Positions 16,316-25,482 of a DNA stretch of 64,000 nt are shown here, piece by piece. The notes under the pieces were generated by a model. The model did not search any database. It saw only the letters and a program-made list of their open reading frames with translations, and was not told the origin of the DNA. The first letter of the stretch is position 1. The number at the start of each line of letters is the position of its first letter. A program made the translations under genes and the position numbers. Location of the stretch: assembly GCF_001428845.1 (NCBI RefSeq), contig NZ_LMIU01000026.1, forward strand, positions 62,001 to 126,000. Reading direction: 5' to 3'. This DNA is from Achromobacter sp. Root83 (GTDB lineage: Bacteria; Pseudomonadota; Gammaproteobacteria; Burkholderiales; Burkholderiaceae_B).

Positions 16316-17230
16316 ATGGCCAAATATCCCAGCGACGCCAAGGATCCATATGTCGATCCTACTACCGGTGTCCTTCGCAACCGGCTCGGGATCAGCGACC
16401 AGGCTGAACTCGATAGGGTGGAGGCGACATTTGCGGCCGTGCGCTCTTATGAGCTCGCGATCAACCCTGTTCCTGGCGATTTTGATCTGGCGCACCTTCA
16501 ACAGATCCACAGGCGGCTTTTCGGAGACGTGTATGACTGGGCGGGCCAGCTGAGGACTGTTGATATTTCGAAGGGAACCACACGCTTTGCGAGCCACCAG
16601 CAGATCGCAGGCTATGCACCTCAGATCACACGCCCGCTCGCGCGTGACCAGCGCCTGCAGGGACTTTCACCCGAGCGATTCAGCAGTAGGGCCGGCCATT
16701 ACCTCGGCGAGTTGAACGTGCTGCATCCGTTCAGAGAAGGGAATGGAAGGAGTATTCGTGAGTTCATCGGTCAGCTGGCACGTGACGCTGGATATGGCAT
16801 CTACTGGCAAGAGATCGACCGGGCGGCGATGACCCGCGCCTCAATCGAAGCTTACGAGGGTGATTCGAGTCGCATGGCGTCTCTAATCCTTTCGGGCTTG
16901 CGTGATCTTGACCGCGAGTTTGCGCTGGATCTAGCCAGAGCCGTGCTCGGAGACGACGCCCAGCCCATCCTTGCCGTTCAGGGCCAGACATACGATGGCA
17001 TGGTCGTGGGATCCACTGAACGATACATCCTCCAAGAAGTGACGGATCGTGGCGGAGAAATGGTCCTTCACAGTCGAACTGCTCTTGTGAACGCGCAGCT
17101 TGCGGTGCCCGGCCAGGCGGTGGAAATCCGATATCCCCACGGAAGAGTTGGCCTAGTTGAGAAGGCAGTCGACGGACCAAAGCCCGAGCTGGCCCAGCAG
17201 CGCGAGAACTCTCACGAAATCGGCCGCTGA
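16316..17230 (+). CDS. fic: Fic AMPylation toxin with C-terminal KfrB domain
   Basis: A 304-residue protein from MAKYPSDAKDPYVDP; an in-frame start at 16268 would overlap the antitoxin and add 16 residues. LFGDVYDWAGQLRTVDISKG and TTRFASHQQI are typical of Fic adenylyltransferases. HPFREGNGRSIREF (His137 in the short form) is the complete catalytic motif. The last about 75 residues (GQTYDGMVVGSTERYILQEV, then YPHGRVGLVEK) resemble the KfrB plasmid-maintenance domain, also found in the protein at 57118. The Bartonella relative VbhT carries a BID secretion domain at this place instead. Expected to modify a host target such as gyrase unless bound by the antitoxin at 16069. Confidence 0.9.
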   Translation: MAKYPSDAKDPYVDPTTGVLRNRLGISDQAELDRVEATFAAVRSYELAINPVPGDFDLAHLQQIHRRLFGDVYDWAGQLRTVDISKGTTRFASHQQIAGYAPQITRPLARDQRLQGLSPERFSSRAGHYLGELNVLHPFREGNGRSIREFIGQLARDAGYGIYWQEIDRAAMTRASIEAYEGDSSRMASLILSGLRDLDREFALDLARAVLGDDAQPILAVQGQTYDGMVVGSTERYILQEVTDRGGEMVLHSRTALVNAQLAVPGQAVEIRYPHGRVGLVEKAVDGPKPELAQQRENSHEIGR

Positions 17231-17694
17231 GGTATGACCGGCCGATTGCGACCCATTGCTGCCCTTCGCACATATATACCCGAATTCGGGTTCGAAAACT
17301 GTCGTCCCAGATTTGCTAGTGAGCCAGGGCGCCAACGTAAGGAACGGTTGTGAGCCGGGAACAACCAAGGTCTGGGTTTCGGAACGCTTTTTTCGAACAG
17401 GTTTCCGAGCGGCCTTGGGCTGGCAGTTTAAAGCGTGAAAGGCGGCCAAGTGTCGCGACATGGACCGTTTGGTCGCCTGTCGCCGTACCCAATTTGGCGT
17501 ATGGATCATCCCTCTGCCGGTAAGTAGGGTGGTAAGCGTCGCCGCGCGGTTCCGCCACCGGTACAAGGCGCCTCTTCTGCTTGTGACTTGATGGCCACTT
17601 CCCATGCCTAAGGCGAAGTCGAGCAAAATGCTGGATTCAGACGGACCCTGCTAGCGTGAACGATCTGTGATCTGTGTCATCGGAAGGAGAGTGC
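17231..17694. other. Intergenic region after fic, no gene seen
   Basis: About 460 bases. Several overlapping frames exist on both strands but none has a plausible start, ribosome site or family resemblance. A GGAAGGAG ribosome site at its right end serves the gene at 17695. Confidence 0.4.
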
Positions 17695-17973
17695 ATGCCG
17701 GGTGCATACTCAGAAACTCTATTGGCATTCATTGCGATGGGCGACGACGGCATTTCGTATCGTATCGAGAGGGGCCTTCGGCCGACAACTCCCGCCGGGA
17801 AGGTCATTTCTTCCCATTATTGCTTGCCCGACGGGGAGCGGGTCTGGCGTCTTGGGGATGGCCGCTTCCAACTTGAAGACGGAACGTTGCTCAGAGTAGT
17901 AGGGGTCCATCTGTCAGGGCAGGCGTCAACTGAACGACCCACCGACGAAGACAACGCCGAATCAGACTGTTGA
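17695..17973 (+). CDS. Hypothetical protein
   Basis: A 92-residue protein MPGAYSETLLAFIAMGDDGI... with YCLPDGERVWRLGDGRFQLE. The acidic C-terminal tail is disordered. AAGGAG 6 bases before the ATG supports the start. Small proteins with a similar DGxRVxxLGDGxF pattern occur on proteobacterial islands, but no function is known to me. It stands alone on this strand. Confidence 0.6.
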   Translation: MPGAYSETLLAFIAMGDDGISYRIERGLRPTTPAGKVISSHYCLPDGERVWRLGDGRFQLEDGTLLRVVGVHLSGQASTERPTDEDNAESDC

Positions 17974-18474
17974 TTTTTGCAAATCTATCCGCCCCAGAGC
18001 GCGCCTGGACGCAAAATTCGGACACCTCGCGACGGAGCCTAGCCAAGCGCCAACTTCGCGCATCGCGTCGGCGGCCAATTGATCTGGCCGGTGTTTCAGG
18101 AGCCTTTACTTTTGGTGGTTTTCTCGTTGTGTGGAATGTTTAAAAAGGTTAGGCATCGGTCGCTGGTATTCCCTGCTATCTGACTGTCTTGGTAGGCGTT
18201 ATTCTCAGGCTGTGCATAGAGCTAGGTCTCCCGCTATTACTCGAAGCCGCAGCGGAATTTATTGCGCATTTTTCTATGCGTATGGTTTTACCCTTGGCCT
18301 AACGTTCGAGCCATCCTCCAGACGAGAGATCAAATGCGGATATATAGCGAATAGGCGCCAACGGTCGTGGGAATGCTGCGGCAGGAGCGCTTCCGAGCTT
18401 GCACACACGTTCGACGAGTATGGTGGTGAGCTTCTGTAGGTCGGCAGTCCTTCGATATCGAACGGGGTCATACT
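17974..18474. other. AT-richer leader region of the lipid A cassette
   Basis: About 500 bases with visibly lower GC than the surroundings, especially 18120-18310. No supported gene. It is the likely promoter region for the three genes 18475-21598. A TGTTTA-AAAAG-GTTAGG stretch at 18137 only faintly resembles a PhoP box. Confidence 0.4.
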
Positions 18475-19509
18475 GTGATCACATCGCTACCAAGTCCGTC
18501 TGAAGCCGTCAAGAAAGCGGTAAGCACAATTCAGATCTCGGTTGTCGTCCCGTTCTTGAACGAACAGGACGTCTTGCCCGTCTGTTATGCGAAGCTGAAA
18601 GGGATTCTTGGAGGGCTGGCCCAACCCTACGAAATCGTGTTCGTGGATGATGGAAGCACGGACAACAGCGTGGAGCTCGTGGCTGCGCTGATTCGACGGG
18701 ATCCCAGGGTGCGAGTCGTGCGCCTGAGCAGAAACTTCGGAAAAGAAGCTGCGATGAGCGCAGGGTTGGCGCATGCCCGCGGTGAGGCCGTGATTATGTT
18801 GGATGCCGACCTGCAAGATCCTCCTGAGCTGATTCCGGATATGGTACGGGCTTGGCGCGACGGCTTCGACATCGTCTCCATGCGACGACGCAAGCGCGAG
18901 GGGGAGGGTGCCGCGAAGCGGTTGTCTGCGTATGCGTTCTATCGAATCCTGAGTCGTATGAGCCGTTCGCGGATACCCGCCGACACCGGTGACTTCCGCC
19001 TTATGAGTCGCAGAACGGTAGAGGCCCTGCTTCAAATGCCGGAGCGGTGCCGATATATGAAAGGTCTGTATTCCTGGATCGGATTCCCGACCAAAGTCAT
19101 CGACTATGACCGCGCGCCCAGGGCTGCCGGCAAGACAAAATGGAACTACTTCGCCCTGTTCGGGCTCGCCCTTGAAGGAATCACCTCCTTCTCAACCGCA
19201 CCGTTGCGGTGGGCGACGGGGATAGGCGCCGTTGTGGCATTGGCAGGCGCCACATTTGGGTTTTGGATTATCTTCAAAACCATGATGTTCGGTGATGACG
19301 TACCGGGCTATCCGTCACTGATGGCCATGATTACATTGCTGAGCGGAATTCAGCTTTTGACTATCGGCCTATTGGGCGAATACGTAGGCAAGGGGTACTT
19401 GGAAAGCAAACAGCGTCCAGTCTTCGTCGTACGCGACGTGCTCGATTACGCCACTGAGACCCACTCGCATTGCGCCCCATTCCGAGAAAAAAATGCAGTT
19501 GAAGGCTAA
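18475..19509 (+). CDS. GT2 glycosyltransferase, ArnC/GtrB-like (polyprenyl-phosphate sugar synthase)
   Basis: A 344-residue protein. The GT-A fold lies at residues 20-250: ISVVVPFLNEQDVLP, VFVDDGSTDNS, LDADLQDPPELIPDM and DTGDFRLMSRR. Two C-terminal membrane helices (ATGIGAVVALAGATFGFWII and LMAMITLLSGIQLLTIGLLG) follow. This layout moves a nucleotide sugar onto undecaprenyl phosphate, as ArnC, GtrB and Bordetella LgmA do. It overlaps the next gene by 17 bp. With the ArnT-like and PagP genes it suggests lipid A sugar decoration. Start is a GTG with no clear ribosome site, so the exact N terminus is uncertain. Confidence 0.88.
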   Translation: MITSLPSPSEAVKKAVSTIQISVVVPFLNEQDVLPVCYAKLKGILGGLAQPYEIVFVDDGSTDNSVELVAALIRRDPRVRVVRLSRNFGKEAAMSAGLAHARGEAVIMLDADLQDPPELIPDMVRAWRDGFDIVSMRRRKREGEGAAKRLSAYAFYRILSRMSRSRIPADTGDFRLMSRRTVEALLQMPERCRYMKGLYSWIGFPTKVIDYDRAPRAAGKTKWNYFALFGLALEGITSFSTAPLRWATGIGAVVALAGATFGFWIIFKTMMFGDDVPGYPSLMAMITLLSGIQLLTIGLLGEYVGKGYLESKQRPVFVVRDVLDYATETHSHCAPFREKNAVEG

Positions 19510-20938
19510 CTGGTTTTTCTGGGGGCTGGCAGGCATCGTCATCGCTCGGCTGTTTTCAATGGCGGCAGTGCCGCTGATGGATCCCTCAGAGCCGAGATAC
19601 GCTGAGATCGCCCGTCTTATGGTCGAAACCGGCGATTGGATAACGCCCTGGTTTGAACCCGGAGTGCCCTTCTGGGGTAAGCCGCCGCTATCGTTCTGGA
19701 GTCAAGCCCTGGGGATGCGAATCCTGGGGGAGTCGGAGTTCGCAGTTCGATTGCCGTCATTCCTTGCCATTGCCGCGCTGGCAGCCTTGCTTTACCGCGC
19801 GGCCAACCTCCTTTTCGGTCGAGAGACAGCGCGATGGGCCACGCTCATGCTCTCTACCATGCTTCTACCGCAGGTCGCGGCCGGCGCAGTGTTGACAGAT
19901 CCGTTCTTTGCGCTAGGAATCACCTATTCAATGTTGGCGTTCATTGTTGCGCCAACGACGCCTACCAAGTTCTGGCGCTATGGCTTCTTCATAGGCTTGG
20001 CGATTGGTCTGCTGTCGAAAGGGCCCCTGACGCTTGTCCTCGTTGGGTTGGTCGTAATACCTTGGCTGGCCATCTACCGCGAGCGCACGGTGCATCTGAC
20101 CGTTCTTCCGTGGTTCACCGGTACGCTGGTCATGCTCGTGCTGACGGTTCCCTGGTACCTCTGCGCAGAGATAAAGACCCCCGGGTTTCTCCAGTATTTT
20201 TTAGTGGGTGAGCACTTCCTGCGATTCGTGGATGCGGGCTGGCAGGGAGATCTGTATGGGACGGCGCACAAGAGCGCCTTGGGCAGTATCTGGGGGCAGT
20301 GGCTGCTGGCATCCTTGCCGTGGGGAATTATGGGGGGCCTGCTGGCTGTTTGGATCGGTGCCAGCGCATCACGCAGGTCCAAGGCATTCGAGGTTTATAA
20401 AGCTCCTGTCGTCGGATACCTGGCACTGTGGGCCATTGCTGCTCCCGTCTTCTTCACCTTCTCGGGAAACATACTTTGGACGTATGTGTTGCCAAGCTTG
20501 CCTGCGCTTGCACTACTTATTTCGATATACGCGCAAGCGTTTTTTCCCGCAGGCATTGCACCGTCCTTGAGTCGGATTTTGATCGGGGCGGCGGTACTGG
20601 TGCCGATAGTGGCAGTTAGTCTCGGGGTGATCTCGCTTACGGCGCCCACCACACTGATGACCGAGAAGGAATTGGTGGCTGTCGCCCGATCTCAAATGAG
20701 CGATGGCAAAAAGCTCTATTTTGTGGACAGCCGACCTTTCTCGGCACGCTTCTACTCGGACGGCAAAGCCGAACTTATCGCCCTGGGCGAGCTGGAAAAT
20801 CTGATCTTGCAGAAGGGTGAATCGGCTATCGTCGCCATCCCAAAAAAAAAGGAGTCTTCAATAGCAGTAAGCGTTAGAGCCCGATTGGTGGAGATGTATA
20901 AAAGTCGGCGCTATACGCTTTACAGACTCAATGGCTAG
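19493..20938 (+). CDS. ArnT-like GT39 lipid glycosyltransferase
   Basis: A 481-residue integral membrane protein with about ten helices. The N terminus carries DPSEPRYAEIARLMVETGDW, then PFWGKPPLSFW, the first periplasmic loop motif of the ArnT/PMT family with the catalytic Asp and Glu. ArnT moves 4-amino-arabinose from undecaprenyl phosphate to lipid A phosphates; Bordetella LgmB moves glucosamine. It overlaps the GT2 gene by 17 bp, so the pair makes and uses one lipid-linked sugar. The sugar is not predictable. ArnA/ArnB-type sugar enzymes are absent, which favours a common sugar such as GlcN or GlcNAc. Confidence 0.85.
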   Translation: MQLKANWFFWGLAGIVIARLFSMAAVPLMDPSEPRYAEIARLMVETGDWITPWFEPGVPFWGKPPLSFWSQALGMRILGESEFAVRLPSFLAIAALAALLYRAANLLFGRETARWATLMLSTMLLPQVAAGAVLTDPFFALGITYSMLAFIVAPTTPTKFWRYGFFIGLAIGLLSKGPLTLVLVGLVVIPWLAIYRERTVHLTVLPWFTGTLVMLVLTVPWYLCAEIKTPGFLQYFLVGEHFLRFVDAGWQGDLYGTAHKSALGSIWGQWLLASLPWGIMGGLLAVWIGASASRRSKAFEVYKAPVVGYLALWAIAAPVFFTFSGNILWTYVLPSLPALALLISIYAQAFFPAGIAPSLSRILIGAAVLVPIVAVSLGVISLTAPTTLMTEKELVAVARSQMSDGKKLYFVDSRPFSARFYSDGKAELIALGELENLILQKGESAIVAIPKKKESSIAVSVRARLVEMYKSRRYTLYRLNG

Positions 20939-20968
20939 GTTTTTTTCAGCCGTAATGGGAACGTCGAT

Positions 20969-21598
20969 ATGACCGGGAAATTAAGGACTGTCCCATTACA
21001 GTACTGGACCCGTCATTTCTCCTCGACGGCCGCAATGACCGCAATGACCGCAAGGCTCCGGGTAGCGATACTGTTTGTACTGCTCTCGGTTTTCGCGGCC
21101 CCTGCGCAGTCTTGCGACAGCATGCCCTCGTGGGCGCGGTCCGCCTGCAACCGGCTTGACCAGATCTGGACCGAAGGCGGAAACGACCTCTACATCAGCG
21201 GATATACGTGGCACAACCGCGCCACGTACAGCAAAGAACAAATCAACGGCTTTAACGAATTAGCCTGGGGCGGCGGATACGGTCGCAGCATCTACGACGA
21301 AGACGGTGATTGGCAGGGCCTGTACGCCATGGCCTTTCTGGACTCACACAGCAAGGTCCAACCCGCCGCGGGCTATGGCTTCCTGAAAATCGGCCAGGTC
21401 AGCGAGAACTTCCGACTGGGCGCGGGCTATACCGTATTCCTGACCGCGCGCCAGGACATCATGGGTTATGTACCTTTCCCCGGCATCCTGCCACTGGTCA
21501 GCGCGAGCTACAAGGGAGCCATGCTCTATGCCACCTACATCCCAGGTTCAAGCGGCACAGGTAACGTCCTTTTCATATTCGGCCGCTGGCGCTTCTGA
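20969..21598 (+). CDS. pagP: PagP lipid A palmitoyltransferase
   Basis: A 209-residue protein. After a signal-like segment (RLRVAILFVLLSVFAAPAQS) the sequence follows Escherichia coli PagP closely: YTWHNR, NELAWGGGYGRSIYDEDGDW and LYAMAFLDSHSK. The catalytic residues His82, Asp125 and Ser126 are all present. PagP is an outer membrane 8-strand barrel that moves a palmitate from phospholipid to lipid A, giving resistance to cationic peptides. Starts at 21035 or 21044 would give a more ordinary signal peptide. It follows the ArnT-like gene by 30 bp. Confidence 0.93.
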   Translation: MTGKLRTVPLQYWTRHFSSTAAMTAMTARLRVAILFVLLSVFAAPAQSCDSMPSWARSACNRLDQIWTEGGNDLYISGYTWHNRATYSKEQINGFNELAWGGGYGRSIYDEDGDWQGLYAMAFLDSHSKVQPAAGYGFLKIGQVSENFRLGAGYTVFLTARQDIMGYVPFPGILPLVSASYKGAMLYATYIPGSSGTGNVLFIFGRWRF

Positions 21599-22159
21599 GG
21601 CCTCGGCCCGGCACCCCGGAACGCCGGGGCAGCTTGCGGGGCCAGGTCTCCCCAGCCGGAGCGACTGGGGGAGCTGAGTGCGATCAGCTCGGGAATGTCC
21701 GAGAACCGGTCGCCACGGCGAATGCGCACGAATTCCCCGCGTATTGGATCGTGCATGCGTTTCACCGGCAGCGATGCTGATCGCTGCCGCGCACACGCTG
21801 CGCTGATCTGAACCGTCAGCAGTGCGCATGCGACCACAGCTGCAAATGCTCCAAGCCGAAGCTGTACCGCTCCGACATCCTGCCCAAGCGGTTCAAGCGG
21901 GTTCTAGATGAAATTGAAGTGTGCCCTTCCGCTGCATGACCGATTCGCCAGCCGCCGCCGTGGCCGGATAGGGCTACGCCGTCACAACAGTCAAATTTAC
22001 AGGGTGGCAACGACGGGTTCTGGCCGTAGGTCGTCATGCGACCCGAAGCGGCCGCCAAGCACTTGTAAGAACCTCGGCTCAGTAGGATGACAGATACCAT
22101 TCATACTTTCCCGCACCAAAGATGGTGGCTTGTAGGCCAGCCCGAAGCGACTGTGAGTT
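21599..22159. other. Intergenic region after pagP
   Basis: About 560 bases. No gene is supported. A short open stretch at about 21830-21945 (reading CDHSCKCSKPKLYRSDILPK) could be a decayed coding fragment but cannot be assigned. Confidence 0.35.
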
Positions 22160-23590
22160 ATGAACCCACTTCATCCCTATATGTTTGATGTATTTGCCTT
22201 GTCGCTGCCGAAAGGACTTAGTTTTGGCGACGAGCCTCCAGTAAATGCGTGGATTGGTAGCGGCTGGCTCACTGTCGGTGTGTTGACCCAGAACCAGCAT
22301 AGCAAAAAGCACGGTGTTCTTGTCATGCGGCGCCGAGAGGACGATGTATGGGTAGTGTTGCGTAGAGAAACGGGTGCCTTCAGGCAAGAAGATGCGATGG
22401 CGATTATTCGTCAGGCATGCGACGAGCCCGCTAGACGTGTTCCCGTACCGTCGGGTGTCCGTAGACGGGCGCCACTAGCGGATGCCAAGGGTAATGAACC
22501 CAGCGGCATTTTCAAACTGCTCGCACATCCCTGTCGAGAGCGTGGAGCCTGGATGCTCAACCAGTTGTATCTCGCCATGCCGAATCCAGACCCTAACTGG
22601 GCCAGCGACTGTCGGACTAATAATTTCCACACTCGGTTATGGGAAGCTCAGCTTCTGGCTAGCTTCCGAGAGCAGGGTCTGTTGGTTACCCAGGACCACT
22701 CATCGCCAGACTTCCACGTCGCCAATCGCAAGGGTGGCGAGGCTTGGGTCGAAGCGGTAACTGCTAATCCTCCGGTGCCATACGACCATGCCCATGCAGG
22801 CACAGCTCCGTTTCCTCTAGATCGACGCGAACGCGTGCTGGGAGTGGCGGCAGAACGTTATGCCAGAACCCTGCGAAACAAGTTGAGCAAGGGCTACAGC
22901 AACATGGCACATGTGGTTGGCAAACCGTTTTTGATCGCAATAGCGGACTTCCATTCCCCAGGATCCATGATGTGGAGCCGTGAGGCTCTTATCGCCTATC
23001 TCTACGGGGTGTATGCCCGGGAAATAAGGGGCGACAAGAGGATGGTCGCTGTAGCTGAAGCAGTCAATTTTCTCCCGGGAGATCCCGATATTCATGCCGG
23101 CTTGTTCTTTTTGCCCGAAGGCCAGGAGTTGTCGGCGGTTATCTTTTCGAATGCAGCTACTTTGGCCAAGTTGAGCCGCGTACCCATTTCCGCCGGTGGA
23201 AACAGTGGCAACTACCGCTATGTGAGGATTGGTGAGTTCGCAGATGACACCCCGGGGGCACTGCGCGGTATCCCATTCAGCATGTACGTAAACAGCGACG
23301 AGTATCGTCAGTTGTGGAAGCCCTACGGCTACGAACCTTGGACGGCGGAGATCGAGGTGTTCCACAACCCAAACGCGAGGTATCCGATCAACCCGGCGCT
23401 ATTTCCAGAAGCAACTCATTGGCTTCTTATCAATGGTGTGATGGATTGCCAGCGCTACTTCAACACCAGCATCCTCAAGAGCCAGACTTTGATTCAACCG
23501 GCATCGGAGCCTGTCCCAAGGGTGGACGAGCTAGTGTTTCAAGATACCTATGATGGCGTTGACACTGAGTTTGTTGAGGACATCGAATGA
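22160..23590 (+). CDS. Uncharacterised protein with PD-(D/E)xK-like motif
   Basis: A 476-residue protein from MNPLHPYMFDVFALSLPKGL. The N-terminal half contains LWEAQLLASFREQGLLVTQD, then SSPDFHVANRKGGEAWVEAV. The spacing of an early Glu, the PDF and the WVEA resembles a restriction-endonuclease-like core, in which Glu, Asp and Glu bind metal. The rest (KPFLIAIADFHSPGSMMWSR..., ARYPINPALFPEATHW) matches hypothetical proteins of proteobacterial islands without known role. No methylase or partner gene is adjacent. It could be a nuclease-type defence gene; that is inference. Confidence 0.65.
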   Translation: MNPLHPYMFDVFALSLPKGLSFGDEPPVNAWIGSGWLTVGVLTQNQHSKKHGVLVMRRREDDVWVVLRRETGAFRQEDAMAIIRQACDEPARRVPVPSGVRRRAPLADAKGNEPSGIFKLLAHPCRERGAWMLNQLYLAMPNPDPNWASDCRTNNFHTRLWEAQLLASFREQGLLVTQDHSSPDFHVANRKGGEAWVEAVTANPPVPYDHAHAGTAPFPLDRRERVLGVAAERYARTLRNKLSKGYSNMAHVVGKPFLIAIADFHSPGSMMWSREALIAYLYGVYAREIRGDKRMVAVAEAVNFLPGDPDIHAGLFFLPEGQELSAVIFSNAATLAKLSRVPISAGGNSGNYRYVRIGEFADDTPGALRGIPFSMYVNSDEYRQLWKPYGYEPWTAEIEVFHNPNARYPINPALFPEATHWLLINGVMDCQRYFNTSILKSQTLIQPASEPVPRVDELVFQDTYDGVDTEFVEDIE

Positions 23591-23668
23591 GGATCAATAT
23601 CGCGTTAACGTATGCCGCTTTTGTGCCACTGAGGCAAGAGCGCATCCGTAATTCTGGCGTTCTTCAAC

Positions 23669-23692
23669 GTCCGCTCCTGGCCGAGAGCGGAC
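23669..23692. repeat. Dispersed palindromic repeat, copy 1
   Basis: GTCCGCTC-CTGGCCGA-GAGCGGAC, 8-bp perfect arms around a TGGCCG core. Related copies occur at 40944, 41812, 43780, 48566 and 50749, always between genes. Confidence 0.6.
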
Positions 23693-23754
23693 ATCCTCTG
23701 CGACGTGCATGCCGCTAACTGAAGTTTCGCGGCCAATTCAATGGCCCTCTGCTG

Positions 23755-25482
23755 TCACCTTCGTCGCACAAACTCTACAAAGGCTTCTGCGCTAAGCGGC
23801 CGGCTGACCAGATAACCCTGGATGGCGTCGCAGCCCGCGTCCTTTAACTCATCGGCCTGATGTTGGTGCTCGACCCCTTCGGCGATTGTTTTCATGCCGA
23901 GCGAACGAGCGAGACCGACGATGCCTCGAATTACCGCCGAAGCCTTCTCTGACGTTGCCAGCCCGCGGACAAAGGACTTGTCGATCTTGAGCGTGTCCAC
24001 AGGTAGTCGGACGAGATAGCTCAAACTTGAGTATCCCGCACCGAAGTCGTCGAGCGACGTGGATAGTCCGGCTTGTTTCATCGTGGCGAGAACTGAAGTC
24101 GCCATTTCGATGTCGCTTACTAGGCAGTCTTCCGTGATTTCGACATCGAGCATGGCGGCGGAGATGCCGTGTTTCCGGACGGCATGGTGAATTCGATCTG
24201 CCAGCCCCATATCGAGTAGTTGCCGAGCCGATAGGTTCAGGCTGATTCGCGGTACGGTGACGCCCATCTTTTGCCAAGCGGCGATATGCAGGCAAACCGC
24301 ATTGAGCAGCCAATCGACAAGTACGCCCTCATAGGGGGACTCAAGCAACAGCGCCAAGAATGCGTCAGGCGTCAGCAAGCCTCGCTCGGGATGACGCCAG
24401 CGAAGAAGCGCCTCGGCACCGATCAGGGTGGCATCCACGAGAGAAATCTGGGCCTGGAAATGAAGTTCGAACTGGTTCTGCGCAAATGCCGCGCGGAGAT
24501 CGGAGCGCAACGCGACACGGTTGCGCACGCCCCGGTCCAGAATCACGTCATACGTGCGTACTTGAAGCCCGCCAGCCGACTTGGCCGCGTACATGGCCGT
24601 ATCGGCCTGACTCAGCAACGTCTCGGCGGTTTCGGGGTCTTCTCCCATTAGCGCGATACCAATGCTGGCGGACAGAGAGATCGCTCGACCGCTTATTTCG
24701 AACGGCATCGCGAGCGCGTTGAGCACCGCAAATGCGCATGCTTCTGCCGCGCTATTCGTGGTGTTGCGCAACAGTAGAACAAACTCGTCGCCGCCTACGC
24801 GCGCAGCAAAAAAAGCAGGTCCGAGACTTTCGGTAAGCCTTACCGAAAAATTACGCAGCAGTGCGTCACCGGCAGCATGGCCGAACGCGTCGTTGACTTC
24901 CTTCAGATGGTCCAAGTCGATAAACAGCACCGCGACAGAGACGTCATTCGGCGTGCTTGGCAAGGCAGCGCCAGCGACTGCACGAGACAGAGCTTCCATG
25001 CAACTGCGTCGATTCGCCAACCCCGTCAGATAATCGTGACTCGCTTCAAATTCCAGTTGGGCAGCGTGCTCGTGTTCGCGCGTGACGTCGCGAAAAAGCA
25101 CCGTAATACCCTCATCGTGGCGAAATGAGCGCGCTTCAAACCAAGTGCGTAGCGGGGCGTAATAGCCAGTGTGGCAGCCGGGACGTCCTGTGGCCGCTGT
25201 GTGCCGGTAGATTCTGTAATAGCCGGAGTTCACCAAGTCCGGGTAACACTGCCAGATTTCGCGTCCGAGGAGGTTTTGTCGCTCCTGTTGCAAATAGCGC
25301 TCGGCGGTGTTGTTCAGGTAAGTGAAGCGCCAGGACTTGTCTATCGACATGAATCCGTCGCTAAGGCTATCAAGCATTTCCGCTAGGTGAGCCGGTGCAG
25401 GCTGATGAGCCCCAGCTGCCGGTGGTTGGTGCGTATGTCGTGCCATTTTCGGACCTATGTTCGCGTGGGACTTAAGAGCCAT
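23755..25482 (-). CDS. PAS-GGDEF-EAL cyclic di-GMP protein
   Basis: About 575 residues from MALKSHANIGPKMARHTHQ, or from the second ATG at 25446. The PAS domain (EMLDSLSDGFMSIDKSWRFT) comes first. A GGDEF domain follows with intact ARVGGDEFVLLL and no RxxD inhibitory site five residues before it. The EAL domain has AEALLRWRHPERG, EITEDCL, LDDFGAGYSSLSYL and KIDKSFVRGL, so the phosphodiesterase residues are intact. It should make and/or degrade cyclic di-GMP in response to a small-molecule or redox signal. It is single-gene cargo; the long upstream extension to 25806 is not convincing. Confidence 0.9.
   Translation of the reverse strand: MALKSHANIGPKMARHTHQPPAAGAHQPAPAHLAEMLDSLSDGFMSIDKSWRFTYLNNTAERYLQQERQNLLGREIWQCYPDLVNSGYYRIYRHTAATGRPGCHTGYYAPLRTWFEARSFRHDEGITVLFRDVTREHEHAAQLEFEASHDYLTGLANRRSCMEALSRAVAGAALPSTPNDVSVAVLFIDLDHLKEVNDAFGHAAGDALLRNFSVRLTESLGPAFFAARVGGDEFVLLLRNTTNSAAEACAFAVLNALAMPFEISGRAISLSASIGIALMGEDPETAETLLSQADTAMYAAKSAGGLQVRTYDVILDRGVRNRVALRSDLRAAFAQNQFELHFQAQISLVDATLIGAEALLRWRHPERGLLTPDAFLALLLESPYEGVLVDWLLNAVCLHIAAWQKMGVTVPRISLNLSARQLLDMGLADRIHHAVRKHGISAAMLDVEITEDCLVSDIEMATSVLATMKQAGLSTSLDDFGAGYSSLSYLVRLPVDTLKIDKSFVRGLATSEKASAVIRGIVGLARSLGMKTIAEGVEHQHQADELKDAGCDAIQGYLVSRPLSAEAFVEFVRRR

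Noticed and set aside
18137-18153. PhoP-box-like TGTTTA repeat before the lipid A cassette
   Set aside because: The second half-site matches poorly and it lies over 300 bp from the first start codon.
21830-21945. Short open stretch that might be a transposase remnant
   Set aside because: No motif of any transposase family could be recognised; no intact insertion sequence was seen in the window.
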